DNA from: Thalassospira marina
Lineage (GTDB): Bacteria > Pseudomonadota > Alphaproteobacteria > Rhodospirillales > Thalassospiraceae
DNA length: 64,000 nucleotides
NCBI RefSeq assembly: GCF_002844375.1
Contig: NZ_CP024200.1
Span: 357,501-421,500 of the forward strand
Direction of reading: 5' to 3'
In this document: piece by piece, positions 1 to 8,322 of the stretch
Layout of the letters: every line of letters starts with the position of its first letter
Numbering within the stretch: position 1 is the first letter of the stretch
Notes under the pieces: model-generated
Databases searched by the model: none
The model's input: only the letters and a program-made list of their open reading frames with translations
What the model was told of the DNA's origin: nothing
Program-made: the position numbers and the translations under genes

Positions 1-319
1 CAATAACGGTAAAAAAGGCGCGGAAATGCTTTTTGCCAAACAGGTCAACCGTCACATGGGCCCCGGTGCTAAAGGCATGGGGGATCGCCCAGGATGCCGC
101 AGCCATCACGCAAAACTGCGTTAAATCGACCGCACCGATAAAGGATTGCCCGCCAATCCGGCGCCAGACAATATCAATCACCACCACGGCAATCGCACCA
201 ATCAGGGCGGCCATCCCAGCAAAGGCAAAAATATCGGTGATGCGCGTCATCGCGCCATCAAGGCGGCGAACCGCAGCACGAAGCTGCGGTTCATCATGTA
301 TGTCGCGGGGCTGGTTCAT
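1..319 (-). CDS. TRAP transporter small permease (DctQ), 3' end cut by window edge
   Basis: The minus strand reads in from an ATG at 319 and stays open to the window edge, so only about the first 106 residues are visible. They begin MNQPRDIHDEPQLRAAV and continue into a hydrophobic segment (IFAFAGMAALIGAIAVVVI), then the family-typical stretch with WAIPHAFSTGAHVTVDLF, as in DctQ four-helix small permeases. The ATG overlaps the stop of the upstream dctP by four bases (ATGA), so the two are translationally coupled. The large permease dctM presumably follows beyond position 1. Role by family: membrane component joining the binding protein to the large permease in Na+- or H+-driven uptake. Confidence 0.85.
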   Translation of the reverse strand, partial: MNQPRDIHDEPQLRAAVRRLDGAMTRITDIFAFAGMAALIGAIAVVVIDIVWRRIGGQSFIGAVDLTQFCVMAAASWAIPHAFSTGAHVTVDLFGKKHFRAFFTVI

Positions 320-1374
320 TTGCCATCTGCGTGATATTTGGCGTCAAATTTGGCGACCAGTTCCTGGGCGCGTTTGTAAATCGCTTCGGGGTCTTTAACC
401 CCCTTGGATTTCAAACCATCCAGATAATCCTTGATCATGGGCTGAACGGCATCTTTCCATTCGGCACGGGTTTTATCATCAATCTGGATGATTTCATTGC
501 CGTGCTTTTCGGCGTCGGCCTTGCCGGCGGCTTCCCATTTATCCCACCAGTCGCCAAATTTCGCGACCAGCGGATCGCCGGAAATTTCATCAATTGCCTT
601 TTGCACATCGGCGGGCAGGGAATCAAATTTCTTCTGGTTCATCAGGAAGTAAAAACCGGCAACATAGGCCCCGGCATCGGTATGGTATTTCAAAAGTTCG
701 TTGGCTTTCACCGCATTGACCAGGTCCCAGGTGGTGACCAGACCATCGATATTGCCCTTTTGCAGGTTTTCATAAATGGCCGATGGCGGCAAACCAACCG
801 GCGACGCACCATAGGATTCCAGCATGGCTGAAACCGCGGGGCTTGGCGTGCGCAGGCGCAGGCCTTTCAAATCGTCAAGTGCGCGCACCGGTTTATCCAG
901 CGTATGGATCAGCCCGCCTTCGTGGGTAAACAGCGCCAGAACCTTGAAGCCCTGATAATCGCTGCCCAGCATGCCTTCCTTATAAAGGTTCCACAGGGTT
1001 TCCGACCCTGAATCGGCATATTTCACCAAGAACGGCATTTCAACGATGGAAGCGGCCGGATAACGGTCACGCGGAATACCGTTCAGGCCAACGGCCATGT
1101 CGATAACACCGGCTTTGACCTGGTCGGCCTGGCGGTCAATTTTACCAAAGGCTGATGTCGCGTCATAAATTTTGACCTCGACCTTGCCATTGGTTTTTTC
1201 TTCCAGCTGCTTTGCCCAGGGTTCCAGAAAGTCCTTCTGAAAGCCATGGCTGGGCGGCAGGTAATGGCTGATTTTAAGGGTAATGTCGGCGGCATTGGCG
1301 CAGGTGGCACCCGCCAGCGCCGTTGCACCGGCCAAAAGGCCGATCACGGTTTTACGCAAACTCAGACGTTTCAT
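316..1374 (-). CDS. TRAP transporter substrate-binding protein (DctP family)
   Basis: 352 residues. I start it at the ATG at 1374 because a good ribosome site (GGGAGAG) precedes it and the protein then opens with a Sec signal peptide (MKRLSLRKTVIGLLAG ... CANA). The frame is open further upstream, but that part overlaps non-coding sequence. The mature part has the DctP pattern: ISHYLPPSHGFQKDF near the N-terminus and LKGLRLRTPSP, which carries the arginine that normally pairs with a substrate carboxylate. It captures an organic acid in the periplasm. It lies 92 bp downstream of maiA on the same strand and may be co-transcribed with it, so an aromatic-pathway acid is a possible substrate; that is inference only. 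Confidence 0.9.
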   Translation of the reverse strand: MKRLSLRKTVIGLLAGATALAGATCANAADITLKISHYLPPSHGFQKDFLEPWAKQLEEKTNGKVEVKIYDATSAFGKIDRQADQVKAGVIDMAVGLNGIPRDRYPAASIVEMPFLVKYADSGSETLWNLYKEGMLGSDYQGFKVLALFTHEGGLIHTLDKPVRALDDLKGLRLRTPSPAVSAMLESYGASPVGLPPSAIYENLQKGNIDGLVTTWDLVNAVKANELLKYHTDAGAYVAGFYFLMNQKKFDSLPADVQKAIDEISGDPLVAKFGDWWDKWEAAGKADAEKHGNEIIQIDDKTRAEWKDAVQPMIKDYLDGLKSKGVKDPEAIYKRAQELVAKFDAKYHADGK

Positions 1375-1466
1375 TGTTCTCTCCCTGTTGATTTTCTGTG
1401 TGGTTGCGGGCGTGGCCATGTGGCCCGTTTCGCAACCTCCCCAAATGACGGGTATTTGATGTTGGA

Positions 1467-2105
1467 TTATTCCGGTGCGGCGGCACCAAAGGCAGGCAGG
1501 CTTTGGCAATGGGCATCGACGGCGCAAATTGCCGGGTAGGCGGCAAGGTCCACATCAAACCGGCGGGCATTGTAAACCTGTGGCACCAGGCAAACGTCAG
1601 CCAGCGTTGCCTGTTTGCCCAGGCAGAACGGGCCTTCATCGCGATGTGGTGCAATGAGTGCCTCAAGTGTATCAAACCCGGTTTTGATCCAGTGATGATA
1701 CCAGTCCAGCTTTTCATCTTCCGATGCGCCCAGCGTGCCGGTGATATATTTTAAAATGCGCAGGTTATTTAACGGGTGAATATCACACGCAATGGTATGG
1801 GCGATTTCACGTACCCCAAGTGCTGCCAGTGCATCCTGCGGGATCAGGCGTGGGGTGGGGTATTTAACGTCCAGCCATTCAATCAGCGCCAGGGACTGGC
1901 CAAATGTTTTACCACCAAACTGAAAAGACGGCACCAGCCCCGATGGCTCGACCGCCTTATAGGGGCTTGCTGCCTGTTCGCCGGTGCGAAGGTCGATCGT
2001 GGTGACGGTTTCGGGCTGCAATCCCTTTAAATTCAGGGCAATGCGCACACGATACGACGCCGATGACCGGAAATAATCGTAAAAGGTTAGGTCGTTCAGT
2101 TTCAT
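1467..2105 (-). CDS. maiA: Maleylacetoacetate isomerase (zeta-class glutathione S-transferase)
   Basis: 212 residues from the ATG at 2105, preceded by AGAGCCAGGG; longer in-frame starts lack a ribosome site. The N-terminus LTFYDYFRSSASYRVRIALN contains the SSxSxRVRIAL glutathione-binding motif of zeta-class GSTs. The middle and C-terminus match MaiA (CDIHPLNNLRILKYI; FCLGKQATLADVCLVPQVYNARRF). It isomerises maleylacetoacetate to fumarylacetoacetate, in glutathione-dependent manner, in the cytoplasm, linking HmgA to FahA, both encoded 1.5-4 kb away on the other strand. It heads the minus-strand unit that runs on into the TRAP genes. Confident call by motif, length and context. Confidence 0.93.
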   Translation of the reverse strand: MKLNDLTFYDYFRSSASYRVRIALNLKGLQPETVTTIDLRTGEQAASPYKAVEPSGLVPSFQFGGKTFGQSLALIEWLDVKYPTPRLIPQDALAALGVREIAHTIACDIHPLNNLRILKYITGTLGASEDEKLDWYHHWIKTGFDTLEALIAPHRDEGPFCLGKQATLADVCLVPQVYNARRFDVDLAAYPAICAVDAHCQSLPAFGAAAPE

Positions 2106-2271
2106 CCCTGGCTCTTTTTTTAATGTGGCCTTGGCTGCGTTGGCTTTTCGCCCACTCCGCACGAGAAAATCGCATTTCCGACATTTGGCAACCCCACCCG
2201 CGCAGGCGGTGGATTTGGTGTGCTTGCATCCCGATACGCGATTTCCTCTTTCAGATTGGAATTATGCTATA

Positions 2272-2277
2272 TATAAT
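2272..2277 (+). promoter_or_regulatory. Possible -10 box (TATAAT) upstream of the IclR gene
   Basis: A perfect TATAAT lies about 40 bp before the GTG start of the IclR regulator, in an AT-rich stretch between the divergent maiA and iclR genes. A loose inverted repeat (ATTAT at 2261-2265, ATAAT at 2273-2277) overlaps it. No convincing -35 box is seen at the right distance, so this is tentative. Confidence 0.35.
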
Positions 2278-2317
2278 GAATTACGCAATATGAAATTTTA
2301 ACAGGCTTTTTGTCATC

Positions 2318-3145
2318 GTGACCACAACGCAGCCCATCACCCCCAATGACCCCACCGTGATTGATCTGGCGGGCGAAGAAACCGGCGATACCCGCAAGGG
2401 CATTCAGTCCATCGAGGTGGGCGGGCGCATCATTTCGGCATTGTGCGATTTTCAATATCCCGTCCCGCTCAAGGACCTGGCGGCGGCCGTTGGCATGTCC
2501 GCGGCCAAGGTGCACCGCTACCTCACCAGTCTGGCGCGCATCGGTCTTGCCTATCAGGACGACCAGTCGGGGTTGTATGGGTTGGGGCCGATGGCGTTGC
2601 GCATGGGGCTTTCGGCGATTGAACGCAATGATGTGGTGATGCGGGCGGGGCGGCTTTTGCGCGCACTTGCGCTTGAATGGCGTTCATCGGGGCATCTTGC
2701 CATTTGGGGCGAACGTGGCCCGGTCCTTATTCGCACCGAACATGGCGGGCCGCCGGTGATTTCAACCATGGGGCTGGGCACGGTGATGCCGCTGTTGCGT
2801 TCGGCCACCGGGCAGGCCTTTTTGGCGACCATGCCCCGTTCGGCGATTGAACATGTCATTCACGCCGAGCAGGAAATCCTGCATTGGGATGATCAAAAGG
2901 TCGCCGGGCTGATCACCGAAACCCAGGCCCGCGGTGCCGCCGTGATTGAAGGCGACATTGTGCCGGGCCTTTCAGCCATCAGTGCGCCGGTTTTTAACCT
3001 CGATGGTTCGGTTGCCTGCTGTGTCACCCTGATGAACCCCAAGGCCAATTATTTCCAGCCGGGCTACCCGCCATTCGAGGCGTTTTTGCGCGAAATCGCC
3101 CGGTTCAACCATGATTGGGGCGGGCGCGAACGCGCTACGTCATAA
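2318..3145 (+). CDS. IclR-family transcriptional regulator
   Basis: 275 residues from a GTG start with only a weak upstream ribosome site; no better in-frame start exists before the HTH. Residues about 25-85 form the winged helix-turn-helix (IEVGGRIISALCDFQYPVPL, then MSAAKVHRYLTSLARIGL). The remainder is the IclR effector-binding domain (LLRSATGQAFLATMP; AISAPVFNLDGSVACCVTLM). It is divergent from maiA-dctP-dctQ and lies next to marR-hmgA, so it may control the maiA-TRAP unit or homogentisate genes; HmgR in Pseudomonas is also an IclR protein. Its true target is not decided by the sequence. Confidence 0.88.
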   Translation: MTTTQPITPNDPTVIDLAGEETGDTRKGIQSIEVGGRIISALCDFQYPVPLKDLAAAVGMSAAKVHRYLTSLARIGLAYQDDQSGLYGLGPMALRMGLSAIERNDVVMRAGRLLRALALEWRSSGHLAIWGERGPVLIRTEHGGPPVISTMGLGTVMPLLRSATGQAFLATMPRSAIEHVIHAEQEILHWDDQKVAGLITETQARGAAVIEGDIVPGLSAISAPVFNLDGSVACCVTLMNPKANYFQPGYPPFEAFLREIARFNHDWGGRERATS

Positions 3146-3165
3146 CTGTTCGTTGGCGTTTACCG

Positions 3166-3594
3166 TCACATGTTTTCAAGCTTGGCAAGGAGGTCAATCA
3201 GCGTATCAAAATCCCGCTCGCCAAGATGGGCACGGACCTTCTGGTTATAGGTAATGCCGGCCTCTTTCAGGGATGCAAAGGCGCTTTCGCCCTGTTTGGT
3301 CAGCGTGATCAACGCAATACGGCGGTCGGTTTCGTCCTGCTGGCGTTTAAGCCAGCGGCGTGCCTCGATCGAGGTGACGGCGCGTGAAACCTTGGTTTTA
3401 TGCAGGCCGGTGCGGGTGCCAATGTCGGTTGCGGTTTGCGGGCCATACTGGCCCAGCGTTGCCAGCACCCGCCATTCCGACCGGGTCATGCGGTATCTGT
3501 CGCGGTAAATATCGCGAAAACCGAAACTGACCTTTTCGCTGGTGTGATGCAGCACAAAGGGCAGGAAACCATGCAGGTCAAATTTTTCTGTCAT
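3166..3594 (-). CDS. MarR-family transcriptional regulator, probable repressor of hmgA
   Basis: 142 residues from the ATG at 3594 (an adjoining GTG at 3597 is the only alternative). A MarR winged helix is evident: MTRSEWRVLATLGQYGPQTATDIG, the recognition region LHKTKVSRAVTSIEARRWL, and the wing with DETDRRIALITLTKQG (the DxRxxxxxLT signature). Small cytoplasmic dimeric regulator. It is divergent from hmgA, with an inverted repeat in the short shared promoter region; repression relieved by homogentisate or a related aromatic acid is the likely mode, by analogy with other MarR proteins beside aromatic genes. Confidence 0.9.
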   Translation of the reverse strand: MTEKFDLHGFLPFVLHHTSEKVSFGFRDIYRDRYRMTRSEWRVLATLGQYGPQTATDIGTRTGLHKTKVSRAVTSIEARRWLKRQQDETDRRIALITLTKQGESAFASLKEAGITYNQKVRAHLGERDFDTLIDLLAKLENM

Positions 3595-3613
3595 CACGTT
3601 TGATCGCTGTTTG

Positions 3614-3649
3614 ATAGTTACAAAAATTATAGTTACGTCTGTAACTATA
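3614..3649. promoter_or_regulatory. Probable MarR operator between marR and hmgA
   Basis: A perfect inverted repeat TATAGTTAC (3628-3636) / GTAACTATA (3641-3649) with a 4-base spacer, plus a third half-site ATAGTTAC at 3614-3621, sits between the divergent starts at 3594 and 3674. Direct half-sites are 15 bp apart. Size and position fit a MarR dimer site covering the hmgA promoter. Confidence 0.75.
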
Positions 3650-3673
3650 TCAAATAATGTTAGGGAGAAGACA

Positions 3674-5047
3674 ATGGCCGATCACATTGTTTCTGCAAAA
3701 AAGAACCCGGAAGAAAAGGCGGGCGCATTGCAATATATGTCGGGCTTTGGCAATGATTTCGAAACCGAATGCCTGCCCGGCGTTTTGCCACAGGGGCAAA
3801 ACAGCCCGCAAAAATGCAGCTATGGCCTGTATGCCGAACAGCTTTCAGGCTCGCCCTTTACCGCGCCGCGCGGCACCAATGAACGGTCCTGGCTGTATCG
3901 CATTCGCCCCAGCGTGCGCCATAATGGCAAGTTTGAAAAACGCGATTTTCCTCATTGGAAAACTGCCCCCTGCCTGGATGATCACAGCCTGGCACTGGGC
4001 CAGTTGCGCTGGGACCCGGTTGAAATGCCATCGGCTGCGACCGATTTTATTGCCGGTATGCGCACCATCACCACGGCGGGTGATGCGATGGGGCAGGCGG
4101 GCATGGCCAGCCATGTTTATGTCTGCAACACCGACATGGTTGATGATTACTTCTTTAATGCCGATGCCGAACTGCTGGTGGTGCCGCAAATTGGCACGCT
4201 GCGCATCTTTACCGAACTGGGCATTATGGATGTCGCCCCGCTGGAAGTTGCCCTTATTCCGCGTGGCATGATGTTTAAGGTATCCATCATTTCGGCCGGG
4301 CCGGATGGCGGTGCGCGTGGTTATGTTTGTGAAAATTACGGTGCCAAATTCACCCTGCCCGAACGCGGGCCGATTGGTGCCAACTGCCTTGCCAATCCGC
4401 GTGATTTCAAAACACCCGTTGCTGCCTATGAAGACAAGGAAACACCCTGCCGGGTATTGGTTAAATGGTGCGGGCAATTCCACGCCACCGAAATCGGCCA
4501 TTCGCCGCTTGATGTTGTTGGCTGGCACGGCAATTACACGCCGTTCAAATATGATTTGCGCACATTTTCGCCAGTTGGCGCGATCCTGTTTGATCATCCC
4601 GATCCGTCGATTTTTACGGTGCTGACGGCCCCGTCGGGCGAGGTCGGTACGGCGAATATCGATTTTGTCATTTTCCCGCCGCGCTGGATGGTGGCGGAAA
4701 ATACCTTCCGTCCGCCTTGGTATCATCGCAACATCATGAGCGAGTTTATGGGCCTGATCGAAGGCCAGTATGACGCCAAGGAACAGGGCTTTGTGCCAGG
4801 CGGCATGAGCCTGCATAACATGATGCTGGCGCATGGCCCCGATACCGAAGGCTTCACCAAGGCATCGGAAAGCGAGCTTAAACCGGTCAAGCTGGAGGGC
4901 ACGATGGCGTTCATGTTTGAAACCCGCCTGCCACAGCAACTGACCCGATTTGCCGCCGAACTGCCTGGCTTGCAGGATGATTACCAGGATTGCTGGCAGG
5001 GCCTTGAACGCCGCTTTGATGGCACGCCTGAAGGCCGCCAGGACTAG
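3674..5047 (+). CDS. hmgA: Homogentisate 1,2-dioxygenase
   Basis: 457 residues, typical for HmgA. Start chosen at the ATG at 3674 because GGGAGAAG precedes it; the open frame reaches back to 3611, but that part is the operator region. The protein opens with YMSGFGNDFETECLPG, a family hallmark, and the non-haem Fe(II) ligands are visible in WYHRNIMSEFMG (His351, Glu357) and LAHGPD (His387). It opens the homogentisate ring with O2 to give maleylacetoacetate in the cytoplasm. It lies 69 bp ahead of fahA on the same strand, so an operon is likely; the MarR operator lies immediately upstream. Confidence 0.96.
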   Translation: MADHIVSAKKNPEEKAGALQYMSGFGNDFETECLPGVLPQGQNSPQKCSYGLYAEQLSGSPFTAPRGTNERSWLYRIRPSVRHNGKFEKRDFPHWKTAPCLDDHSLALGQLRWDPVEMPSAATDFIAGMRTITTAGDAMGQAGMASHVYVCNTDMVDDYFFNADAELLVVPQIGTLRIFTELGIMDVAPLEVALIPRGMMFKVSIISAGPDGGARGYVCENYGAKFTLPERGPIGANCLANPRDFKTPVAAYEDKETPCRVLVKWCGQFHATEIGHSPLDVVGWHGNYTPFKYDLRTFSPVGAILFDHPDPSIFTVLTAPSGEVGTANIDFVIFPPRWMVAENTFRPPWYHRNIMSEFMGLIEGQYDAKEQGFVPGGMSLHNMMLAHGPDTEGFTKASESELKPVKLEGTMAFMFETRLPQQLTRFAAELPGLQDDYQDCWQGLERRFDGTPEGRQD

Positions 5048-5116
5048 GCCAAATTTTACTATTGGAAATATGATTTCAAATAAAGACCGGACATACCCGG
5101 CAAGGAGACAGGACCC

Positions 5117-6127
5117 ATGAAACTCGCCACCCTGAAAGACGGCAGCCGTGATGGAAAACTGGTCGTGGTATCACGCGACCTTGGCCGCTGCGCCCCAATT
5201 GATGGGGTGCCAACCCTGCAATATGCCCTTGATAACTGGGCATCGATGCAAGGCAAACTGGCAGATGTGACCGCAAAGCTGGAAGCTGATGCATCCTTTG
5301 GCGATGCGTTTGACCAGGCAAAAGCCCATTCGCCGCTGCCGCGTGCCTTTCAATGGGCGGATGGTTCGGCATACGTTAATCATGTCGAACTGGTGCGCAA
5401 GGCGCGTGGGGCGGAAATCCCAGAAAGTTTCTGGACTGATCCCCTGATGTATCAGGGCGGATCAGACAGCTTCCTTGCCCCGCAGGACCCGATTGTGCTG
5501 GGCGATGAAGCCTGGGGGATTGATATGGAAGGCGAGGTCGCGGTGATTACCGATGATGTCGCCATGGGTGCCACCCCTGAAGAAGCCCGCAAGGCCATCC
5601 GCCTGATCATGCTGGTCAATGATGTGTCCCTGCGTGGTTTGATCCCGGCGGAACTGGCAAAGGGATTTGGTTTTTTCCAGTCCAAGCCGTCATCGGCCTT
5701 TTCGCCGGTTGCCATCACGCCCGATGAACTGGGCGATGCCTGGGACGGTGGCAAGGTGCATTTGCCCCTGAATGTGGATTTGAATGGCAAACCCTTTGGC
5801 CGGGCCAATGCGGGCATCGATATGACGTTTGATTTCGGCCAGCTTGTTGCCCATGCGGCCAAAACCCGCCCGTTAAGTGCGGGCAGCATTGTGGGTTCGG
5901 GCACGGTTTCAAATAAACTGGACGGTGAACCGGGCAAACCGGTGGCCGATGGCGGGGCGGGTTATTCCTGCATTGCCGAAATCCGCATGATTGAAACCAT
6001 CCGCGATGGCAAACCTACCACACCTTTCATGCGCTTTGGCGATCGCGTCAAAATTGAAATGTGCGATGCCAGCGGCAATTCCATCTTTGGCACCATCGAC
6101 CAGACGGTTGAAAAATATAACGGATAA
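5117..6127 (+). CDS. fahA: Fumarylacetoacetate hydrolase
   Basis: 336 residues. FAH-superfamily metal ligands are present: the ExE pair in IDMEGEVAVI (Glu138, Glu140) and Asp169 in LVNDVSLRG; a long N-terminal part (residues 1-75) and FFQSKPSSAFSPVAITPDELG are typical of the bacterial fumarylacetoacetase clade rather than of the short 5-oxopent-3-ene hydrolases. AAGGAGA precedes the ATG. It cleaves fumarylacetoacetate to fumarate and acetoacetate, the last step of tyrosine breakdown. Second gene of the hmgA operon, ended by a hairpin at 6161-6194. Confidence 0.94.
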   Translation: MKLATLKDGSRDGKLVVVSRDLGRCAPIDGVPTLQYALDNWASMQGKLADVTAKLEADASFGDAFDQAKAHSPLPRAFQWADGSAYVNHVELVRKARGAEIPESFWTDPLMYQGGSDSFLAPQDPIVLGDEAWGIDMEGEVAVITDDVAMGATPEEARKAIRLIMLVNDVSLRGLIPAELAKGFGFFQSKPSSAFSPVAITPDELGDAWDGGKVHLPLNVDLNGKPFGRANAGIDMTFDFGQLVAHAAKTRPLSAGSIVGSGTVSNKLDGEPGKPVADGGAGYSCIAEIRMIETIRDGKPTTPFMRFGDRVKIEMCDASGNSIFGTIDQTVEKYNG

Positions 6128-6160
6128 GCGGCTTATTCTTCCTGCTTTTTCGAATGCTTT

Positions 6161-6194
6161 GGCCCCTGTCATCATCCAAGGCAGGGGCCTTATT
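6161..6194. terminator. Hairpin terminator between fahA and the D-aminoacylase gene
   Basis: GGCCCCTG (6161-6168) pairs with CAGGGGCC (6182-6189), followed on the plus strand by TTATTT. It lies between convergent genes and probably ends the hmgA-fahA transcript, perhaps acting in both directions. Confidence 0.7.
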
Positions 6195-6203
6195 TAATGC
6201 AAA

Positions 6204-7646
6204 TCAACTAACATCGCGGTCCAGCAACATACCAGCACGGTTGCCGACATTTTTGCCATCAGCCCAGCTTTCGCGGCCATTTACCCAAACACTTTTGATG
6301 CCATAGGCAGGTGTTTTGGGTTTTTCATAGGTTGCACCAGATTGAATTGTTGCCGGGTCAAACAGGACCAGATCGGCAAAGGCCCCTTTGCGGATAAGCC
6401 CGCGATCCTTAAGGCCAAATCGTTGCGCGGGCATCGATGTCATGCGTTTGATGGCTTCTTCCAGCGAAAATAACCCGACATCGCGCACATAATGGCCCAA
6501 AACCCGGGGGAAAGTCCCCCAGACACGCGGATGGGAATGATCGCCGCGCGCAATGCCATCCGAACAGATGATGGTATGTTCAAACGACAGAATGCGCCTG
6601 ACGTCACTTTCATCCATGATAAAGAAAATGCCGGTTGCGGGCAGCAAACGTTCCATCGCCGTATCAAGGTCGGTATTCCATTCCCGGGCGATATCGGCCA
6701 GGTCCCGGCCGGCCATTTGGGGATATGGTATGGAATCAGCAACAATTACCCGCGTGGCCTGGCGATGGCGGCCGGAATTCAGCATGGTCGAGGATGCCGT
6801 CCAGGGTGTTGTGTCAAGGCTGACATCATGCTGGCGCATTGCATCGCGAAACATCGAAAGCGTTATTTCCGACTGCCCATGATTGGCAAGGCCCGCACAT
6901 TTATGATGGCTGACATGGACGCCACAACAGGATTCCTGCCCGATTTCAAAGGTTTCCTTTAAGGCATCAATGCCGTGGTCGCCTTCATCACGCATATGGG
7001 TGACGTAAAGTTTGCCATGCGATTTGGCAATGCGGGCCATTGCAATGGCTTCTTCGGTGGTGGCAGCGCGCGCGGGCGGGTAAAACAGGCCCGTGGAAAC
7101 CCCGATGCCGCCTTCATCAAGGGCCTGATCCAGCGAAGTTTGCATTGCCTTAAGCTCGCTTGCGTCTGCCGGGCGGCCAAGATCGGCAACTTCGTTGATC
7201 CGCAAGGTGCCATGCCCGATCAGGCAGGCAGAATTTACCGCAGCTGGGGTTTGGCGCAATTGATTGCGGTAATCGGCAAAGCGGGCAAATCGCGGGCGGC
7301 TGGATGTCAGGATCATGCCCAGTGGTTGGGGCAGATCTTTCATCGTTGCGGTAAGCGGGGCGATGGAAAAACCGCAATTCCCCGCAATGATCGTTGTGAC
7401 ACCCTGGCTCAGCATACAATCCATGCCGGGGTCGGTTAACAGGGCCTCGTCGTGATGGACATGGGGGTCAATAAAACCGGGTGCAAGCGTATGGCCGTGG
7501 CAGTCAATCTCGCGACCGCCATGGTCGGTGCCCAAATCACCAATGCCGGTAATCCGGTCATCCAGAATGGCAACATCACCCGTAAAGGCCGGGCTGCCGG
7601 TGCCATCGATTATATTGGCATTGCGAAAAATAACGTCAGCTTGCAT
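6204..7646 (-). CDS. N-acyl-D-amino-acid deacylase (D-aminoacylase)
   Basis: 480 residues, the usual length for this amidohydrolase family. The metal and active-site residues stand out: FIDPHVHHD (His62, His64), the cysteine of GNCGF (Cys91), THMRDE (His217), VSHHKC (His247) and CSDG (Asp363). It removes the acyl group from N-acyl-D-amino acids, probably in the cytoplasm since there is no signal peptide. It is the last gene of a minus-strand unit with a complete TRAP transporter, which presumably imports its carboxylate substrate. A related N-acyl-D-glutamate or D-aspartate deacylase cannot be excluded by motif alone. Confidence 0.9.
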   Translation of the reverse strand: MQADVIFRNANIIDGTGSPAFTGDVAILDDRITGIGDLGTDHGGREIDCHGHTLAPGFIDPHVHHDEALLTDPGMDCMLSQGVTTIIAGNCGFSIAPLTATMKDLPQPLGMILTSSRPRFARFADYRNQLRQTPAAVNSACLIGHGTLRINEVADLGRPADASELKAMQTSLDQALDEGGIGVSTGLFYPPARAATTEEAIAMARIAKSHGKLYVTHMRDEGDHGIDALKETFEIGQESCCGVHVSHHKCAGLANHGQSEITLSMFRDAMRQHDVSLDTTPWTASSTMLNSGRHRQATRVIVADSIPYPQMAGRDLADIAREWNTDLDTAMERLLPATGIFFIMDESDVRRILSFEHTIICSDGIARGDHSHPRVWGTFPRVLGHYVRDVGLFSLEEAIKRMTSMPAQRFGLKDRGLIRKGAFADLVLFDPATIQSGATYEKPKTPAYGIKSVWVNGRESWADGKNVGNRAGMLLDRDVS

Positions 7647-7751
7647 CGGTGGAAACTCCAGAAGTCTTGTGGTTTTTATTGTTGTTCAGGCATGCCTTCA
7701 GGTGCCCGCAATGGGCAGATCCCATGGGATGCCAGTTTGTTCGGCGCAGGT

Positions 7752-8306
7752 TTAAGTGTCAGCGCTGTCGGGTGACGCAGGTGTCACAGATCTTGCTGTT
7801 TCATTGTCATCACCTGCCCATCGCGCAAGAACGTGGATCAGGATAATCACGATCATGATCGGCACGGCAATGGCGACCCAGATTGTTGAAAAACCAAGGG
7901 TGTCGGTCATGGTTCGGCTATGGCGCAGCAAAAAACCGCGTGCCGGGTTGTTGCCCGGCCCAAAAAAGCAGAACCATAAAATCGGTGTCAGATAGATGAT
8001 GACGACAGCAGACTGGATGGTGCCCGTAAGGACGGCCATCATTTTGTTGCTGCTGCCATCACTGGCGAAAAGGGCCGGGTCAAAGCGTCGCTTGAAGCTC
8101 ATGGTGGCGCCAATCAACCCGGCCCAGATCATGGCATAACGGGCCAGTTCTTCTGTCCAGGATGGCGGCGAGGCAAACAGATAACGCGCAACAACCTGCA
8201 ACAGAACGGCCCCTACCAGCACCGCAAGCGCGATGATGGCAATAAAGCCCGCCATCCGGTCCAGACCATGGCTGATATTCAGGGCTGTTTTTCGGATCGT
8301 GTTCAC
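7752..8306 (-). CDS. TRAP transporter small permease (DctQ), D-aminoacylase operon
   Basis: 184 residues with four hydrophobic segments (IAIIALAVLVGAVLLQVVA near the N-terminus; two more central; VAIPIMIVIILIHV-type at the C-end) and the DctQ signature around WTEELARYAMIWAGLIGATMSFKRR. It couples binding protein and large permease in the inner membrane. It starts 16 bp after the dctP stop and precedes the deacylase gene by 105 bp. The order M-P-Q in this operon is unlike the more common P-Q-M seen in the neighbouring TRAP operon. Confidence 0.88.
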   Translation of the reverse strand: MNTIRKTALNISHGLDRMAGFIAIIALAVLVGAVLLQVVARYLFASPPSWTEELARYAMIWAGLIGATMSFKRRFDPALFASDGSSNKMMAVLTGTIQSAVVIIYLTPILWFCFFGPGNNPARGFLLRHSRTMTDTLGFSTIWVAIAVPIMIVIILIHVLARWAGDDNETARSVTPASPDSADT

Positions 8307-8322
8307 CGTCGCCGTCTCCTGC

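Noticed and set aside
3845..4939. Long open frame of 364 codons on the strand opposite hmgA
   Set aside because: A shadow of hmgA caused by codon bias; the hmgA frame carries all family motifs, and this one has none.
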